A model generated the notes under the pieces. The model was not told the DNA's origin, searched no databases, and saw only the letters and a program-made list of their open reading frames with translations. Shown here piece after piece: positions 27,516 through 36,792 of a DNA stretch of 64,000 nucleotides (position 1 is its first letter; each line of letters begins with the position of its first letter). The position numbers and the translations under genes were made by a program. Source of the stretch: Microcaldota archaeon (GTDB taxonomy: Archaea > Micrarchaeota > Micrarchaeia > Norongarragalinales > SBBD01); the NCBI GenBank assembly GCA_018819225.1, contig JAHJQN010000001.1, positions 62,001 through 126,000 of the forward strand, given 5' to 3'.

Positions 27516-28751
27516 TCAGAATATGCTGCTGCGCGAGCCTACGAGCGAAATCAAGAGCGCCGTAAAGATGAATGACGGGGGAACGATGAGCACGGATGCG
27601 CCGACATAAATGAAAGCGGCTACAACGCCTTCCGCCCAACTGAACTTGTTTCCGACAATGAACAGCTCGGCGAAGAAACCGATGGCCGCAACCAGCAATA
27701 ATAGGATGAAGAAGACGTTGTTGGGACCGTAACTCAGGAAACGGCTGTTATCCAGAAGAACAAAAAGAATGACCAGCAGATTGACGATAATGGCGAGAAT
27801 AACCGCGCCGATGAAACCCGAAACGGCGACGCGCATAAAATTGAATTCTTCCTTCTTTTTGGATGGCGTAAACCACGAGAACGAGCTCATGAACGAAGTG
27901 ATGGATGGAAGAACGAATTGCTTGCCCGCATAAAGAAGGAGGACAATGACGATCAGCGAAAGAAGGATTTCCGTTAAATAGAGCCGCCACGACTCGGTGG
28001 CGTACGATCCGGATACGTGAAATACTTCATGCGCCTCCAGATTCCGTTTATCGCGCACCAATCCGCTTGCGGTTCGAACGCGTTGGGCGATGGAAGCGAT
28101 TTCCGAACGCTGGCGGTCATATTCGGGAGACGCCCACGCATCCTTTGAAATGGATTGAACGCCGGATGCCTCGAGCGCCCCAAACGTGGTCTGGTAATCC
28201 GTGCGCACCTCCCCGCCTTTCAAGTGCAAGTTAGAGTCTACTGAAATCGCTACTCGAGAATAGGAAATGTCAAAAGGCAAATCAATGGTTCGAAAATCAT
28301 AATCATAGGCGAAGGGGGTCTGGGAAACATAGCCTGCCGCGCGATAATATATTATAACAGTGGAGGCGGACTGTTGGAGTACGGGAACGTCGAGTTTAAT
28401 GCGGTATACGTTGCGGGTTACGGGCTTGACATCGAGAATATTGGGATTCGTGGGAGAAAAAAGTTGGAGCGCATATTTCAGGTCCACATCCGCGTCCGGA
28501 AACGTAACCGTAAATTCGGTGAGGGGTTCTGAGGCGAGGTTGCGCAAGTCAATGGTGGCTAACGTGAATGCGCGCCCACCTTCGTCTAAAAACACTTGGT
28601 AGTAAGCGGCTTGTTGGAATCCGCCGGAAGAAGAAGGTTCACGAGGCATCGCAATGGCCATGTCCACTCCCACTTGAGCGGAAAGGAAGGGAGAAAAAAT
28701 AATAAACAGGAATGCGAACGCAACAAATTTGGAGATGTCCAAGGGTATCAC
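27516..28751 (-). CDS. Membrane protein with signal peptide and large extracellular domain
   Basis: 411 residues from GTG at 28751; a TTG at 28742, 4-5 nt after AGGTGAT, is a good alternative. A signal peptide (about 1-25, ending FLSAQ) is followed by about 240 extracellular residues of beta character and then several TM helices (about 262-280, 305-335, 345-370, 375-405). The extracellular part has phrases such as LRNLASEPLTEFTVTFPD that recall immunoglobulin-like or ribophorin-like folds, but I cannot assign a family. No catalytic motif. Convergent with the His-rich gene (5 nt apart). Confidence 0.65.
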   Translation of the reverse strand: MIPLDISKFVAFAFLFIIFSPFLSAQVGVDMAIAMPREPSSSGGFQQAAYYQVFLDEGGRAFTLATIDLRNLASEPLTEFTVTFPDADVDLKYALQLFSPTNPNILDVKPVTRNVYRIKLDVPVLQQSASTVIIYYRAAGYVSQTPFAYDYDFRTIDLPFDISYSRVAISVDSNLHLKGGEVRTDYQTTFGALEASGVQSISKDAWASPEYDRQRSEIASIAQRVRTASGLVRDKRNLEAHEVFHVSGSYATESWRLYLTEILLSLIVIVLLLYAGKQFVLPSITSFMSSFSWFTPSKKKEEFNFMRVAVSGFIGAVILAIIVNLLVILFVLLDNSRFLSYGPNNVFFILLLLVAAIGFFAELFIVGNKFSWAEGVVAAFIYVGASVLIVPPSFIFTALLISLVGSRSSIF

Positions 28752-28818
28752 CTTACGGGAACCAATAGTTGAATCCTATAATAAACCGCCGGATTTGCTT
28801 AAGCGCAAGAACGGGAAG

Positions 28819-29988
28819 CTACCAGCCGTACTTGCTGGCGCGCGAGTACTGGAACGCTTTTAATGCGTCCAACGCGCCTTTGGCGAGCAACGCCGGTTTT
28901 TTAGTGAGTAATCCGAGCCCAACGCCCGCCTTCCCCGTCAGACCCATATTCGTTAAATCGCTGGGTAGCAAGGACGCGAGGTCGTTGAGTTCCGATTCGG
29001 ATAACGCGTACAAATCGTTTTTGCCCTTGATGAGTTTGGCATAATCGGGAAACTCGGCTTTCCAGAGTTGTTCATATTTCGAGAGTTTGGAAGCAGTAAC
29101 GTCGTTGGAATCAATGGCTTCTTTAGCCACTTGAGCGGCAAATTGGCCGGACTGCATGCCCAAATGCGAGCCCCCTTCAAATAAAGGGGACGTAAAGCCG
29201 GCGGCGTCGCCGACGAGCATGAGGCCATCCGCAACCGTATGCGGCACTGGCCCGGAAGCGGGAATTAAGCCTCCGAAGGTTTTCACGCGCGGCTTGTTCT
29301 CCCAACCCATTTTCTTGAGAAAGAGGTCGAGAAAGACTTTGGCTTTGCTTTTCTGGTTGGTGACTAAACCCACGTTCGCCCGACCGTCTTTTTTCGGGAT
29401 CATCCACAAGTATCCATGCGGGGCAAGCTCGGGCCAAATGAAGAAATCAATGTAACCTTCATTCGGGATCTCGCGTAGCTCGTGTTGCATGCCGATCACG
29501 TCGCTGAAGCGAGGATTCAATTTCAACTTGAGGGACGCAATGGCAGAGACTCCCGAGGCATCCACCAACAACTTGGATTGCACTTCCCTCGAAGGGGTTT
29601 TCAGTTTCCAAATGCCGTTTCGCTGGAATTCCGTCACTTTACTGGAGAGCGATATCTCGGCGCCCGCTTCCTGAGCTTGGGATGCCAGCCATTGCTCAAA
29701 CAAGTGCTTCTCGAGCACGTAGCCGGGTTCGTTGAGTATCGGGGAATAACCGGACGGGAAGATGACGCGGATGCCTTTCACGCGCAATCCGATGGAAGGC
29801 CCGGGAAGCTGTTTGAAAAACTTGTCGACTGCGAGTCCCGAGAGACATTCTCCGCAATGCACGGGCTCGCCAACGGAGGCGTGTTCCTCGAGCACGACGG
29901 TTTTGAGACCCAGTTTAGCGGCATGTAACGCCGTGGAGCCTCCCGCGGGTCCGGCACCCACAATAGCAAGATCGTACGTATCCATCAT
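28819..29988 (-). CDS. Geranylgeranyl reductase family flavoprotein (copy 1)
   Basis: 389 residues from the ATG at 29988, with GAGGGA about 6 nt upstream; the longer reading to 30036 would run into the upstream gene. Rossmann FAD-binding start DLAIVGAGPAGGSTA, the CGECLSG motif of the family (Cys involved in reduction), and the second FAD motif LMLVGDAAGFTSPLFEGG. These enzymes saturate the isoprenoid chains of archaeal membrane lipids. The gene is 13 nt downstream of a K+ channel gene. A second family member lies at 41116-42345, and the two are clearly different in sequence. Substrate specificity cannot be told. Confidence 0.88.
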   Translation of the reverse strand: MMDTYDLAIVGAGPAGGSTALHAAKLGLKTVVLEEHASVGEPVHCGECLSGLAVDKFFKQLPGPSIGLRVKGIRVIFPSGYSPILNEPGYVLEKHLFEQWLASQAQEAGAEISLSSKVTEFQRNGIWKLKTPSREVQSKLLVDASGVSAIASLKLKLNPRFSDVIGMQHELREIPNEGYIDFFIWPELAPHGYLWMIPKKDGRANVGLVTNQKSKAKVFLDLFLKKMGWENKPRVKTFGGLIPASGPVPHTVADGLMLVGDAAGFTSPLFEGGSHLGMQSGQFAAQVAKEAIDSNDVTASKLSKYEQLWKAEFPDYAKLIKGKNDLYALSESELNDLASLLPSDLTNMGLTGKAGVGLGLLTKKPALLAKGALDALKAFQYSRASKYGW

Positions 29989-30001
29989 GTATTTCCCTCG
30001 T

Positions 30002-30322
30002 TCAGCGCATGCGGCTTTCCAGGTATTTTCCGGCAAATATGGTTATGACGTATAATACGACGCCGATGCCAGCAAATGCAAAAAATACCGTGAACATCTT
30101 AGATATATCCGTACTCGGAATTAAATCGCCGTAGCCCACGGTCGTCAGGGTCATGGCGGCAAAATAGAACGAATCCACGTAATTCCAGCCTTCGTATATG
30201 TGATAGAAGAGGGTGCCAAGCAGCAATAAGCCGCCCACGGACGAGAGACCGACAAATAAGCCGAGATCCCGGTCCCGGGAGTTCGTATGGTGAGATTTGG
30301 GTTTTCGAATGGCGGCTTCCAT
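30002..30322 (-). CDS. Two-TM potassium channel
   Basis: 106 residues from the ATG at 30322; a TATA box (30354-30364) is about 36 nt upstream, so the longer start at 30346 is unlikely. Two TM helices (about 20-42 and 74-98) flank a pore loop with the selectivity filter TTVGYGD. It lacks a voltage sensor and a cytosolic RCK domain, as in minimal KcsA-like channels that form tetramers. Lys/Arg-rich N-terminus is cytosolic. First gene of a pair with a geranylgeranyl-reductase-family gene. Confidence 0.9.
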   Translation of the reverse strand: MEAAIRKPKSHHTNSRDRDLGLFVGLSSVGGLLLLGTLFYHIYEGWNYVDSFYFAAMTLTTVGYGDLIPSTDISKMFTVFFAFAGIGVVLYVITIFAGKYLESRMR

Positions 30323-30481
30323 AAGACTAACGACAAGTCTTTGCAAGGAACGGGTTAAAAAATTCTCGCTTGAAGGGAAAAAAGGAGGCGACGGATTTAA
30401 AAATTCTCACGGCGTATTGAGCCACCCCATGAACGCGGAATTTCTGAATCAGGATGGGCAGAAACCCGCGAAACAGCAATG

Positions 30482-30524
30482 TTTATATAGGGAATCAGGA
30501 TATAGCATGGGTTGTGGTATTTAA
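30482..30524 (+). promoter_or_regulatory. Candidate RNR promoter region
   Basis: Two TATA-like elements upstream of the RNR gene: TTTATATA at 30482-30489 (leader about 60 nt) and TATTTAA at 30518-30524 (leader about 22 nt). The strong Shine-Dalgarno GAGGAGGTGA at 30555-30564 supports the ATG at 30570. The rest of the 247-nt divergent gap (30323-30569) shows no gene. I saw no cobalamin-riboswitch fold. Confidence 0.45.
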
Positions 30525-30569
30525 CGCACATAACTACCATATCTAGTATGTCCAGAGGAGGTGAATGGA

Positions 30570-33500
30570 ATGAAACAGCCGACCGCGAGAGCTCAGACTC
30601 TTTCAGCTAACGAACCCGTTTTCCAGCGATATTTCACGGAAAAAGGCCTGAATCCCTTTGATGCCATTGAATGGGAAAAACGGAATGCCACGATCTCGGA
30701 TGCCCGAGGCAACGTCATCTTCAATCAAGATCAGGTGGAGATCCCGAAGGCGTGGAGCCAAACCGCTTGCAACATCGCCGTATCGAAATACTTCCGCGGG
30801 AGATTAGGAACCCCGGAACGCGAAACCAGTGCAAGAGACATGGTCGGGAGGGTCGCGCAAACCATTGCCGGCTGGGGGAGCAACAACGGATATTTCAGGA
30901 GTACGGAAGAAGCGGAGACCTTTGAGCACGAGCTGGCTTACTTGTTAGTCAACCAATACGCCGCGTTCAACTCGCCGGTATGGTTTAATGTCGGAGTGGA
31001 AAAGAAGCCCCAGTGCAGCGCGTGCCAGCCATATAACGCCTTGGTGAATACGGTGCGCGGTTTCGTTCCCATTGGAGAAATCGTGGAAAAAAACGAGATT
31101 GGATTGCCTGTTTTTGACGGGGAAGGCTTGACCCAAGTCGTTGCCGTAAAAAATAACGGACGCAAACCCGTATACCGCATTCGGCTCAACGATGGATTTT
31201 TCATTGAAGCGACCGGTGACCACGTGGTGTGCGCTCACGCGGTGCGCCGAACGCAGTCCATGGAATGGAAGCGCGTGGACCAATTAAAGGCAGGCATGCA
31301 TATGCGGGTTTACCCCCGTGCGACCGCCGTTTCTCTTCCCGCGACGGAGAGGCAGGTGGCCGAAGCGGCCTTGGCGGGGTGGCTGCAGGCCGATGGATTC
31401 GTTGGGCAATACGAAACAGGCACCAATCAATCCCTAACCCTGGAATTCATGACCGTCAATTCATCGGAATACCGATGGATCGTTACGCATTTGGATACCG
31501 TATTTCCCAACATTCACCGAAAGACACGCGAGTTCAAGACCAAGAACGAGCAGTTGGAAGGAAAGCGAATTCGCCTTTACGGTGAAGCATTGAGGCCCTT
31601 CGCAGAGAAATACGAGTTGTTGAAACGCGGGCACGCCATGCGCGCTCCTTCCATCATGTGGACGGCACCCAAGGAAGCGGTGGCCGCTTACCTCAAAAGC
31701 ATTTTCCAGTCGGAAGGATACGCCACGATGCATGGGAAAAGTGCACACCTCGCAATTTCCATGATTTCTCAACAGCTCGTGGAAGACGCGCAGCTGCTCT
31801 TAACGAGACTCGGCGTTTATTCGAGAGTACGAAAGAAACTGGAAGCGAGACCGGATCGAAGGAATTTGTTTGAACTCGACATCAGCGTGCACAGCGAGAG
31901 AGAAAAATTCCTTCAAGAAGTCGGCTTCGTGGATTCGCACAAGAATGGATTGTTGTCACAAAGCGTCATGTTACAAGGAACGGATTGCCCCGATATCAGG
32001 TACTCGGAAATCGTTTCCATCGAACCCTTGGGGGAAATGGAAGTATACGATATCCAGACACAAAGCGGCCGATATCTTTCCAACTCGGCACTGGTCCACA
32101 ACTGCTTCATCAATTCCGTTAAAGACGATATGCGGTCCATTCTGCAGCTCGCGGTTACCGAAGGCATGCTATTCAAGTACGGTTCTGGGACCGGCACCAA
32201 CTTGTCCGTACTCCGGTCCTCCAGAGAACACTTGTCATTTTCATCGGGTAAAGCCTCGGGCCCCGTGTCGTTCATGAAAGGATTTGATACGTTTGCGGGA
32301 GTCATTCGCAGCGGGGGGAAAACGAGGCGGGCCGCCAAAATGGTTATTTTGAACGTGGATCACCCGGACATCGCGGAATTCATCAACAGCAAACCCGCCG
32401 AGGAGAAGAAGGCGTGGGTGCTCATGGACGCGGGATACGACGGAGCCGTAGACGGAGAGGCGTATGGATCCGTGTTCTTCCAGAACGCGAACCATTCCGT
32501 TCGCGCAACGGATGCGTTCATGCATGCCGTCGTGGAAGACAAGGAATGGGTGACGAAAGCGGTCACGAACGGAAAACCCATGGACACGTACAAGGCGAGG
32601 GAAGTGATGCGCATGATCTCGGAGGCCACGTACGTCTGCGGGGACCCGGGCATGCAATTCGATACGACGATTAATCGATGGCATACGTGCAAGAATTCCG
32701 AACGCATTAATGCGAGTAATCCGTGTGTTACCGGAGATACGAAGGTGCTCACTCGCGATGGAAGATGGAAGCGAATCGATCAACTTGTCGGCGAGGAAAC
32801 CGAGCTAATCACGAATGTAGGCGAGTTGGCATCCGGTTATACGAAAGGATCGTTTAAAACCGGGACGAAACCCGTGTATAAATTGGAAACGCGATCGGGA
32901 TACGAAGTGCAATTGACGGGAGATCACAAAGTGTATACGGCGAATCGGAGTTTCGTACCTGCAGCCGAATTATCGAAGGATGACGTGCTTTGCCTTCCAT
33001 CACACGAAGTCTCCCAAATAAACGAAATTCCGGAAGAGGAAGCGCGGTTCCATCAACTCATCGGACTCTATATGGGGGATGGATGCGGATCGGGAAATAC
33101 GGTTCAATTAACGATGGACAAGGAACGGGATACGGAAGTACTGGAGACGATGGCGGAATACGTTACACATCATTTTGTGAAACAGACGCATACGACGCAA
33201 GCGATTCAAGTTCAGAAGACGGCTACGAGTGCGAAACTGAATATTGTTTCTCATAGTGCGGTCGGACGCATTTCGAAATACGTGGATTTGACTCAAGAAT
33301 CCCATGAAAAGACGATTTCGCAAGCGGTTTTCGGGCTTTCCTTGAGTGAAGCGAGGTACGTACTCCAAGGATTGTTTACAGCGGATGGAACCGTAGCGAA
33401 TTATGGAGACAAATCGCAATACGTTGCCTTGGATTCGACGAGCCTACAATTGCTTAAGGATGTTCAAGTCCTTCTGACGGGCTTCGGCATTAAAAGCAAG

Positions 33501-35507
33501 ATCTATCCGAACCGACGGGCGGGTAAAGACACGGCCGTGCTTCCGGACGGCCATGGTGGCCTGAAAGAATACGCGGTAAAAGAAATGCATAGCCTGCGCA
33601 TCTCGCGTTCCAGTCGGTTATTGTTTGAGAAAAACGTTGGTTTCATGAACGAATCCTATAAGTCGGCGGCGCTTCACGAATTGAATGAGCGCGTTTCAAC
33701 ATATGAAGATGCGCCTTTCGATTACGTGGAACGGTTGGAGTATGTCGGGGAAAAAGAAGTTTTCGACTTGACCGAACCGTTGACGAGCTCGTTCATTGCC
33801 AATGGGCTTAGCGTGCACAATTGCAGCGAGTACATGTTCATTGATGACACCGCATGCAATCTCGCCTCGCTCAACTTGATGAAGTTCCGGTTGCCGAACG
33901 GAACCTTTAATGTGGAGGCGTACCAGCGGGCCATTGAAGTCATGATTACGGCAATGGAAATCATTGTGGGAAGCGCATCGTATCCTACGGAAGCGATTGG
34001 CGAACGCAGCGAACAGTATCGAACGCTGGGATTGGGGTACGCGAACTTGGGCGCGTTGTTGATGAGCAACGGCTTGGCGTACGATTCGGAGGAAGGACGG
34101 AATTTCTCTGCAGCGGTTACCGCGTTATTGTCGGGACACGCGTACGCGACGTCCGCGAAACTGGCGGCGCGGAAAGGAACGTTTGAACGGTATCCCGAGA
34201 ACAAGGAACCGATGTTGGATGTCATGGATATGCACCGGAAGGCCGCGAACGCGATTCCCGAGAAAGGCGTGGCGTCGGATCTCATGAACGCCGCTCGAAA
34301 ATCCTGGGATGCAGCGTATGAAAAAGGGGAAACGCATGGTTTCAGGAACGCGCAGATTTCAGTGCTGGCTCCCACGGGAACCATTGGTTTTCTCATGGAC
34401 TGCGATACCACGGGCGTCGAACCCGATATTGCATTGGTGAAGTACAAGTGGTTGGTGGGAGGCGGCATGATGAAGATCGTGAACCAGACCGTGCCCGAGG
34501 CCTTGAAGCGATTGGGTTACAGCGAACCCGAACGAAAAGAAATACTGCAGTTTTTGGAGAAGAACGATACGATTGAAGGCGCCCCGCACTTGAAAGAAGA
34601 GCACTTATCCGTATTTGATTGTGCGTTCAGGCCCAAGAAGGGAAAGCGCAGCATTGACGCGATGGGGCACATTAAAATGATGGGCGCGGTTCAGCCGTTC
34701 ATTTCAGGGGCGATCAGTAAAACAGTGAACGTGCCCGAGGAAATCACGACGGAAGAAATCTCGGGCATGTACATGGAAGCGTGGAAGCTGGGAGTGAAAG
34801 CCATTGCCATTTACCGGGATGGAAGCAAGCGCACGCAACCGTTAACCACTCAAAAATCAGGGGCCCAAAAAGAAAAACCGTTATTCAAGCCCGTTCGAAG
34901 GCGATTGTTGGATGAACGCCAGAGCATCACGCACAAGTTCTCGGTCAACAACTACGAAGGCTATTTGACCGTCGGGCTGTACGAGGATGGAAACCCGGGA
35001 GAAATCTTTATCACGATGAGCAAGGAAGGGAGTACGATTTCCGGATTGACGGATGCGTTCGCAACGAGCGTGAGCATGGCCCTGCAGTACGGGGTTCCGT
35101 TGCGCGTGCTCACCACCAAGTTTTTGAACAGCCGGTTTGAACCCTCGGGGTTCACGCACCATAAAGACATCAAGACGGCGAGCAGTATCGTCGACTATAT
35201 TTTCCGTTGGCTGGCGCTCAAGTTCTTGTCCGACAACGATTTACAGGATTTGAACATGAAACGGCCAACAATAGAAAACGCGGAAACGCCGCCGACGAGG
35301 GGATTACCGGTCACGGAAGACGCGCGCATGCAACCGAAAGAGGATTCGCAGGTCACGTTTAACGCGCCATCCGTTGAAGGGGATGAGAAAGTGTCGTTTG
35401 GCGTGGACATGGACGCGCCTCCGTGCAGGGAATGCGGCTCGTTGATGGTACGGAACGGCAGTTGCTTCAAGTGTTTTAACTGCGGGAGCACGAGCGGTTG
35501 CTCTTAA
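30570..35507 (+). CDS. nrdJ: Adenosylcobalamin-dependent ribonucleotide reductase with two inteins
   Basis: 1,645 residues as translated; 919 after removal of two inteins (residues 152-511 and 719-1084). Reduces ribonucleotides to deoxyribonucleotides using a radical made from AdoCbl. Extein landmarks in order: the N-terminal EPVFQRYFTEKG, NQYAAFNSPVWFNVG, QCSAC (redox Cys), LFKYGSGTGTNLS, NPCSEY (thiyl-radical Cys with N and E), DTACNLASLNL (second redox Cys), and LAPTGTIGFLMDC. A C-terminal Cys-rich tail (CREC, CFKCFNC, SGCS) probably shuttles electrons and is typical of class II. The ATG at 30570 is preferred over GTG at 30561 because GAGGAGGTGA precedes it by 5 nt. The PduO-type adenosyltransferase at 36793 supplies the cofactor. 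No class I or III RNR is in the window. Confidence 0.95.
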   Translation: MKQPTARAQTLSANEPVFQRYFTEKGLNPFDAIEWEKRNATISDARGNVIFNQDQVEIPKAWSQTACNIAVSKYFRGRLGTPERETSARDMVGRVAQTIAGWGSNNGYFRSTEEAETFEHELAYLLVNQYAAFNSPVWFNVGVEKKPQCSACQPYNALVNTVRGFVPIGEIVEKNEIGLPVFDGEGLTQVVAVKNNGRKPVYRIRLNDGFFIEATGDHVVCAHAVRRTQSMEWKRVDQLKAGMHMRVYPRATAVSLPATERQVAEAALAGWLQADGFVGQYETGTNQSLTLEFMTVNSSEYRWIVTHLDTVFPNIHRKTREFKTKNEQLEGKRIRLYGEALRPFAEKYELLKRGHAMRAPSIMWTAPKEAVAAYLKSIFQSEGYATMHGKSAHLAISMISQQLVEDAQLLLTRLGVYSRVRKKLEARPDRRNLFELDISVHSEREKFLQEVGFVDSHKNGLLSQSVMLQGTDCPDIRYSEIVSIEPLGEMEVYDIQTQSGRYLSNSALVHNCFINSVKDDMRSILQLAVTEGMLFKYGSGTGTNLSVLRSSREHLSFSSGKASGPVSFMKGFDTFAGVIRSGGKTRRAAKMVILNVDHPDIAEFINSKPAEEKKAWVLMDAGYDGAVDGEAYGSVFFQNANHSVRATDAFMHAVVEDKEWVTKAVTNGKPMDTYKAREVMRMISEATYVCGDPGMQFDTTINRWHTCKNSERINASNPCVTGDTKVLTRDGRWKRIDQLVGEETELITNVGELASGYTKGSFKTGTKPVYKLETRSGYEVQLTGDHKVYTANRSFVPAAELSKDDVLCLPSHEVSQINEIPEEEARFHQLIGLYMGDGCGSGNTVQLTMDKERDTEVLETMAEYVTHHFVKQTHTTQAIQVQKTATSAKLNIVSHSAVGRISKYVDLTQESHEKTISQAVFGLSLSEARYVLQGLFTADGTVANYGDKSQYVALDSTSLQLLKDVQVLLTGFGIKSKIYPNRRAGKDTAVLPDGHGGLKEYAVKEMHSLRISRSSRLLFEKNVGFMNESYKSAALHELNERVSTYEDAPFDYVERLEYVGEKEVFDLTEPLTSSFIANGLSVHNCSEYMFIDDTACNLASLNLMKFRLPNGTFNVEAYQRAIEVMITAMEIIVGSASYPTEAIGERSEQYRTLGLGYANLGALLMSNGLAYDSEEGRNFSAAVTALLSGHAYATSAKLAARKGTFERYPENKEPMLDVMDMHRKAANAIPEKGVASDLMNAARKSWDAAYEKGETHGFRNAQISVLAPTGTIGFLMDCDTTGVEPDIALVKYKWLVGGGMMKIVNQTVPEALKRLGYSEPERKEILQFLEKNDTIEGAPHLKEEHLSVFDCAFRPKKGKRSIDAMGHIKMMGAVQPFISGAISKTVNVPEEITTEEISGMYMEAWKLGVKAIAIYRDGSKRTQPLTTQKSGAQKEKPLFKPVRRRLLDERQSITHKFSVNNYEGYLTVGLYEDGNPGEIFITMSKEGSTISGLTDAFATSVSMALQYGVPLRVLTTKFLNSRFEPSGFTHHKDIKTASSIVDYIFRWLALKFLSDNDLQDLNMKRPTIENAETPPTRGLPVTEDARMQPKEDSQVTFNAPSVEGDEKVSFGVDMDAPPCRECGSLMVRNGSCFKCFNCGSTSGCS
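31023..32102 (+). other. Intein 1 with LAGLIDADG endonuclease
   Basis: 360 residues in frame in the RNR. It starts with Cys (CQPYNALVNTV), has the block B ATGDHVV, two dodecapeptide-type endonuclease motifs (LAGWLQADGFV and LKSIFQSEGYA), and ends ALVHN before Cys+1 (CFINS). All class 1 splicing residues are present: Cys1, block B T/H, final His-Asn, Cys+1. Removal restores QCSA-CFINS, so the +1 residue is the RNR redox Cys. Confidence 0.93.
32724..33821 (+). other. Intein 2 with LAGLIDADG endonuclease
   Basis: 366 residues in frame. It starts CVTGDTKVLTRDG, has block B LTGDHKV, endonuclease motifs LIGLYMGDGCG and LQGLFTADGTV, and ends GLSVHN before Cys+1 (CSEY). Removal restores INASNP-CSEYMF, the active-site motif in which Cys+1 is the thiyl-radical Cys. 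It is distinct in sequence from intein 1 and differs in block spacing. Confidence 0.93.
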
Positions 35508-35537
35508 AAAAAAGAAAAAACGGGCGGTTTAGCCCGT
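35506..35537 (-). terminator. Intrinsic-type terminator of the minus-strand gene
   Basis: On the minus strand, ACGGGC (35537-35532), a 6-nt loop containing the TAA stop, and GCCCGT (35525-35520) are followed by a long T run (35519-35507, one C interruption). The stem overlaps the 3' end of the small secreted-protein gene. The RNR gene ends convergently just before it. Confidence 0.6.
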
Positions 35538-35981
35538 TGCTTCAACGGTTGCGTCTTCGCTGGGAATGGGAAGCGATGCGTCACATTCATGCATGCCCTT
35601 CCGAAAACCGTGTCCGAATCCGCGGCCAAACCCCTTCTGGAAGCCCGTTCCATGCTGGAGGTCTTCTGGCAAGGCATCGCGGAGCTGCGAACGAATCTCG
35701 TGCGCGGTCTCGAAATCACCCGCCGCCATTGCGGCATGGGCTTCCTGCATGAGAGCAAACGACGCTTCATCCATATGCTCCATCATCTGCGGAAATCCGT
35801 TCTCCTCGTAAAACTGTTTCGCGGTCTCGTAGTCCCCCGAACCCATGATTTCGCGAAACGCGTCACGAAGACTCGAGTCGATTCCCGGCCGATCGGTATC
35901 CGTGGGATGTGCGGCGACATACCCTGCGACGCTCAAAAGGCCTACTACGGCGAGCCCGCCGAAAGCCAACCATTGATTCAT
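35529..35981 (-). CDS. Small secreted or membrane-anchored protein
   Basis: 150 residues from the ATG at 35981; GGTGG lies about 7 nt upstream, and the longer start at 35999 is unsupported. An N-terminal hydrophobic segment (MNQWLAFGGLAVVGLLSVAG) is a signal peptide or anchor. The mature part is helical and acidic with two similar stretches (REIMGSGDYETAKQFYEENG and QEAHAAMAAGDFETAHEIRS), suggesting a duplicated helical hairpin of about 30-40 residues. A Gly/Phe/Lys-rich run (GFQKGFGRGFGHGF) precedes the C-terminus. Function unknown. Its 3' end carries a clear terminator hairpin. Confidence 0.7.
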   Translation of the reverse strand: MNQWLAFGGLAVVGLLSVAGYVAAHPTDTDRPGIDSSLRDAFREIMGSGDYETAKQFYEENGFPQMMEHMDEASFALMQEAHAAMAAGDFETAHEIRSQLRDALPEDLQHGTGFQKGFGRGFGHGFRKGMHECDASLPIPSEDATVEATG

Positions 35982-36068
35982 TTCAATACCACCTCGCAAG
36001 GGCTTTCAGCGAATTTCGAATATATGGTTTTTCCGAAATCATACCCAAATTACCCCCGTGTTGCTTCG

Positions 36069-36500
36069 TTATTGAGTGCTAATCTTGGCCAGCACGAACA
36101 AGGCAATGGAAGAAAACACCATGGGAATGACGGAGGTGACGCCCATTCCGCCGTGCACGCCGAACCATAAATGGACGAGGGGATTCGAGGTCAGTGCGAA
36201 GAGGAGGAAGGCCATCAAAAAAAGCAGCAACCCTCCCGTGAAAGCCGCTCGGAGCTCGAAATAATCTTTCGCGTAAATATAGAAGAGGTACACCACGAGC
36301 AGAATGTTGACGGTCGACAATATGGCTTGGAACGTGATGACGTTCATGGTAAAGTCCGACATGAACGGCATGCCTCTCCGCGGAATAAGGAGGGAGGAAA
36401 AGTAAAGCAGCAGGAGGGATAACGCGAATACGCCGATGGTCGCGCCAACGGCTTTTCCCTCGTTTCCATTCCCGTTTTTCTTCAAACGTTTTTTCTTCAT
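36069..36500 (-). CDS. Four-TM membrane protein of a regulator pair
   Basis: 143 residues: a Lys/Asn-rich cytosolic N-terminus (MKKKRLKKNGNGN) followed by about four TM helices. The loop ending TSNPLVHLWFGVHGGMGVTS is a recognisable conserved-looking patch. The start overlaps the stop of the winged-helix gene by 4 nt (ATGA), so it is translationally coupled to that regulator. Pairs of a winged-helix protein with a small polytopic membrane protein are frequent in archaea; the signal sensed is unknown. Confidence 0.7.
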   Translation of the reverse strand: MKKKRLKKNGNGNEGKAVGATIGVFALSLLLLYFSSLLIPRRGMPFMSDFTMNVITFQAILSTVNILLVVYLFYIYAKDYFELRAAFTGGLLLFLMAFLLFALTSNPLVHLWFGVHGGMGVTSVIPMVFSSIALFVLAKISTQ

Positions 36501-36781
36501 GTCGATCGCCTCTTAAGTTTTTCAATAAAGGAGTTTTTTGCGCTGTATTCTTCGCTGACGAAATAGGTTTTTCCGTATCCTCGACCCTGCAATTCCACCA
36601 AACCGTTTTCGTACAAGAGCTTGAGGTGGTGTTGCACCGTCTTATAATCGAGTTGCGTATCCAAAGCAAGCTTGCGCGCGTTCTTGGGGGCATGAGACAA
36701 CGAAGCGAGTAGCCTGAGCCGCGTGGGACCTCCTTTCGTCGCGGTCAATAACCAATAAAATAATCGTTCACGCGCGTCCAT
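36497..36781 (-). CDS. Winged-helix transcriptional regulator (ArsR-like)
   Basis: 94 residues from the ATG at 36781. The longer start at 36817 would overlap the upstream gene and is rejected. Helix-turn-helix core RLRLLASLSHAPKNARKLALDTQLDYKTVQHHLKLLYENGLVEL, followed by a wing (GRGYGKTYFV). There are no metal-binding Cys or His clusters typical of ArsR sensors. It likely regulates its own unit together with the coupled membrane protein. It is 11 nt after the cobalamin adenosyltransferase gene. Confidence 0.85.
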   Translation of the reverse strand: MDARERLFYWLLTATKGGPTRLRLLASLSHAPKNARKLALDTQLDYKTVQHHLKLLYENGLVELQGRGYGKTYFVSEEYSAKNSFIEKLKRRST

Positions 36782-36792
36782 GGAATTCCCCG

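Noticed and set aside
29989..30036. Longer start for the first geranylgeranyl-reductase-family gene
   Set aside because: It would overlap the K+ channel gene, and the FAD-binding strand begins right after the ATG at 29988, which has a Shine-Dalgarno sequence.
30323..30569. Cobalamin riboswitch before the RNR gene
   Set aside because: No B12-box-like sequence or long leader was seen, and this riboswitch class is not expected in archaea.
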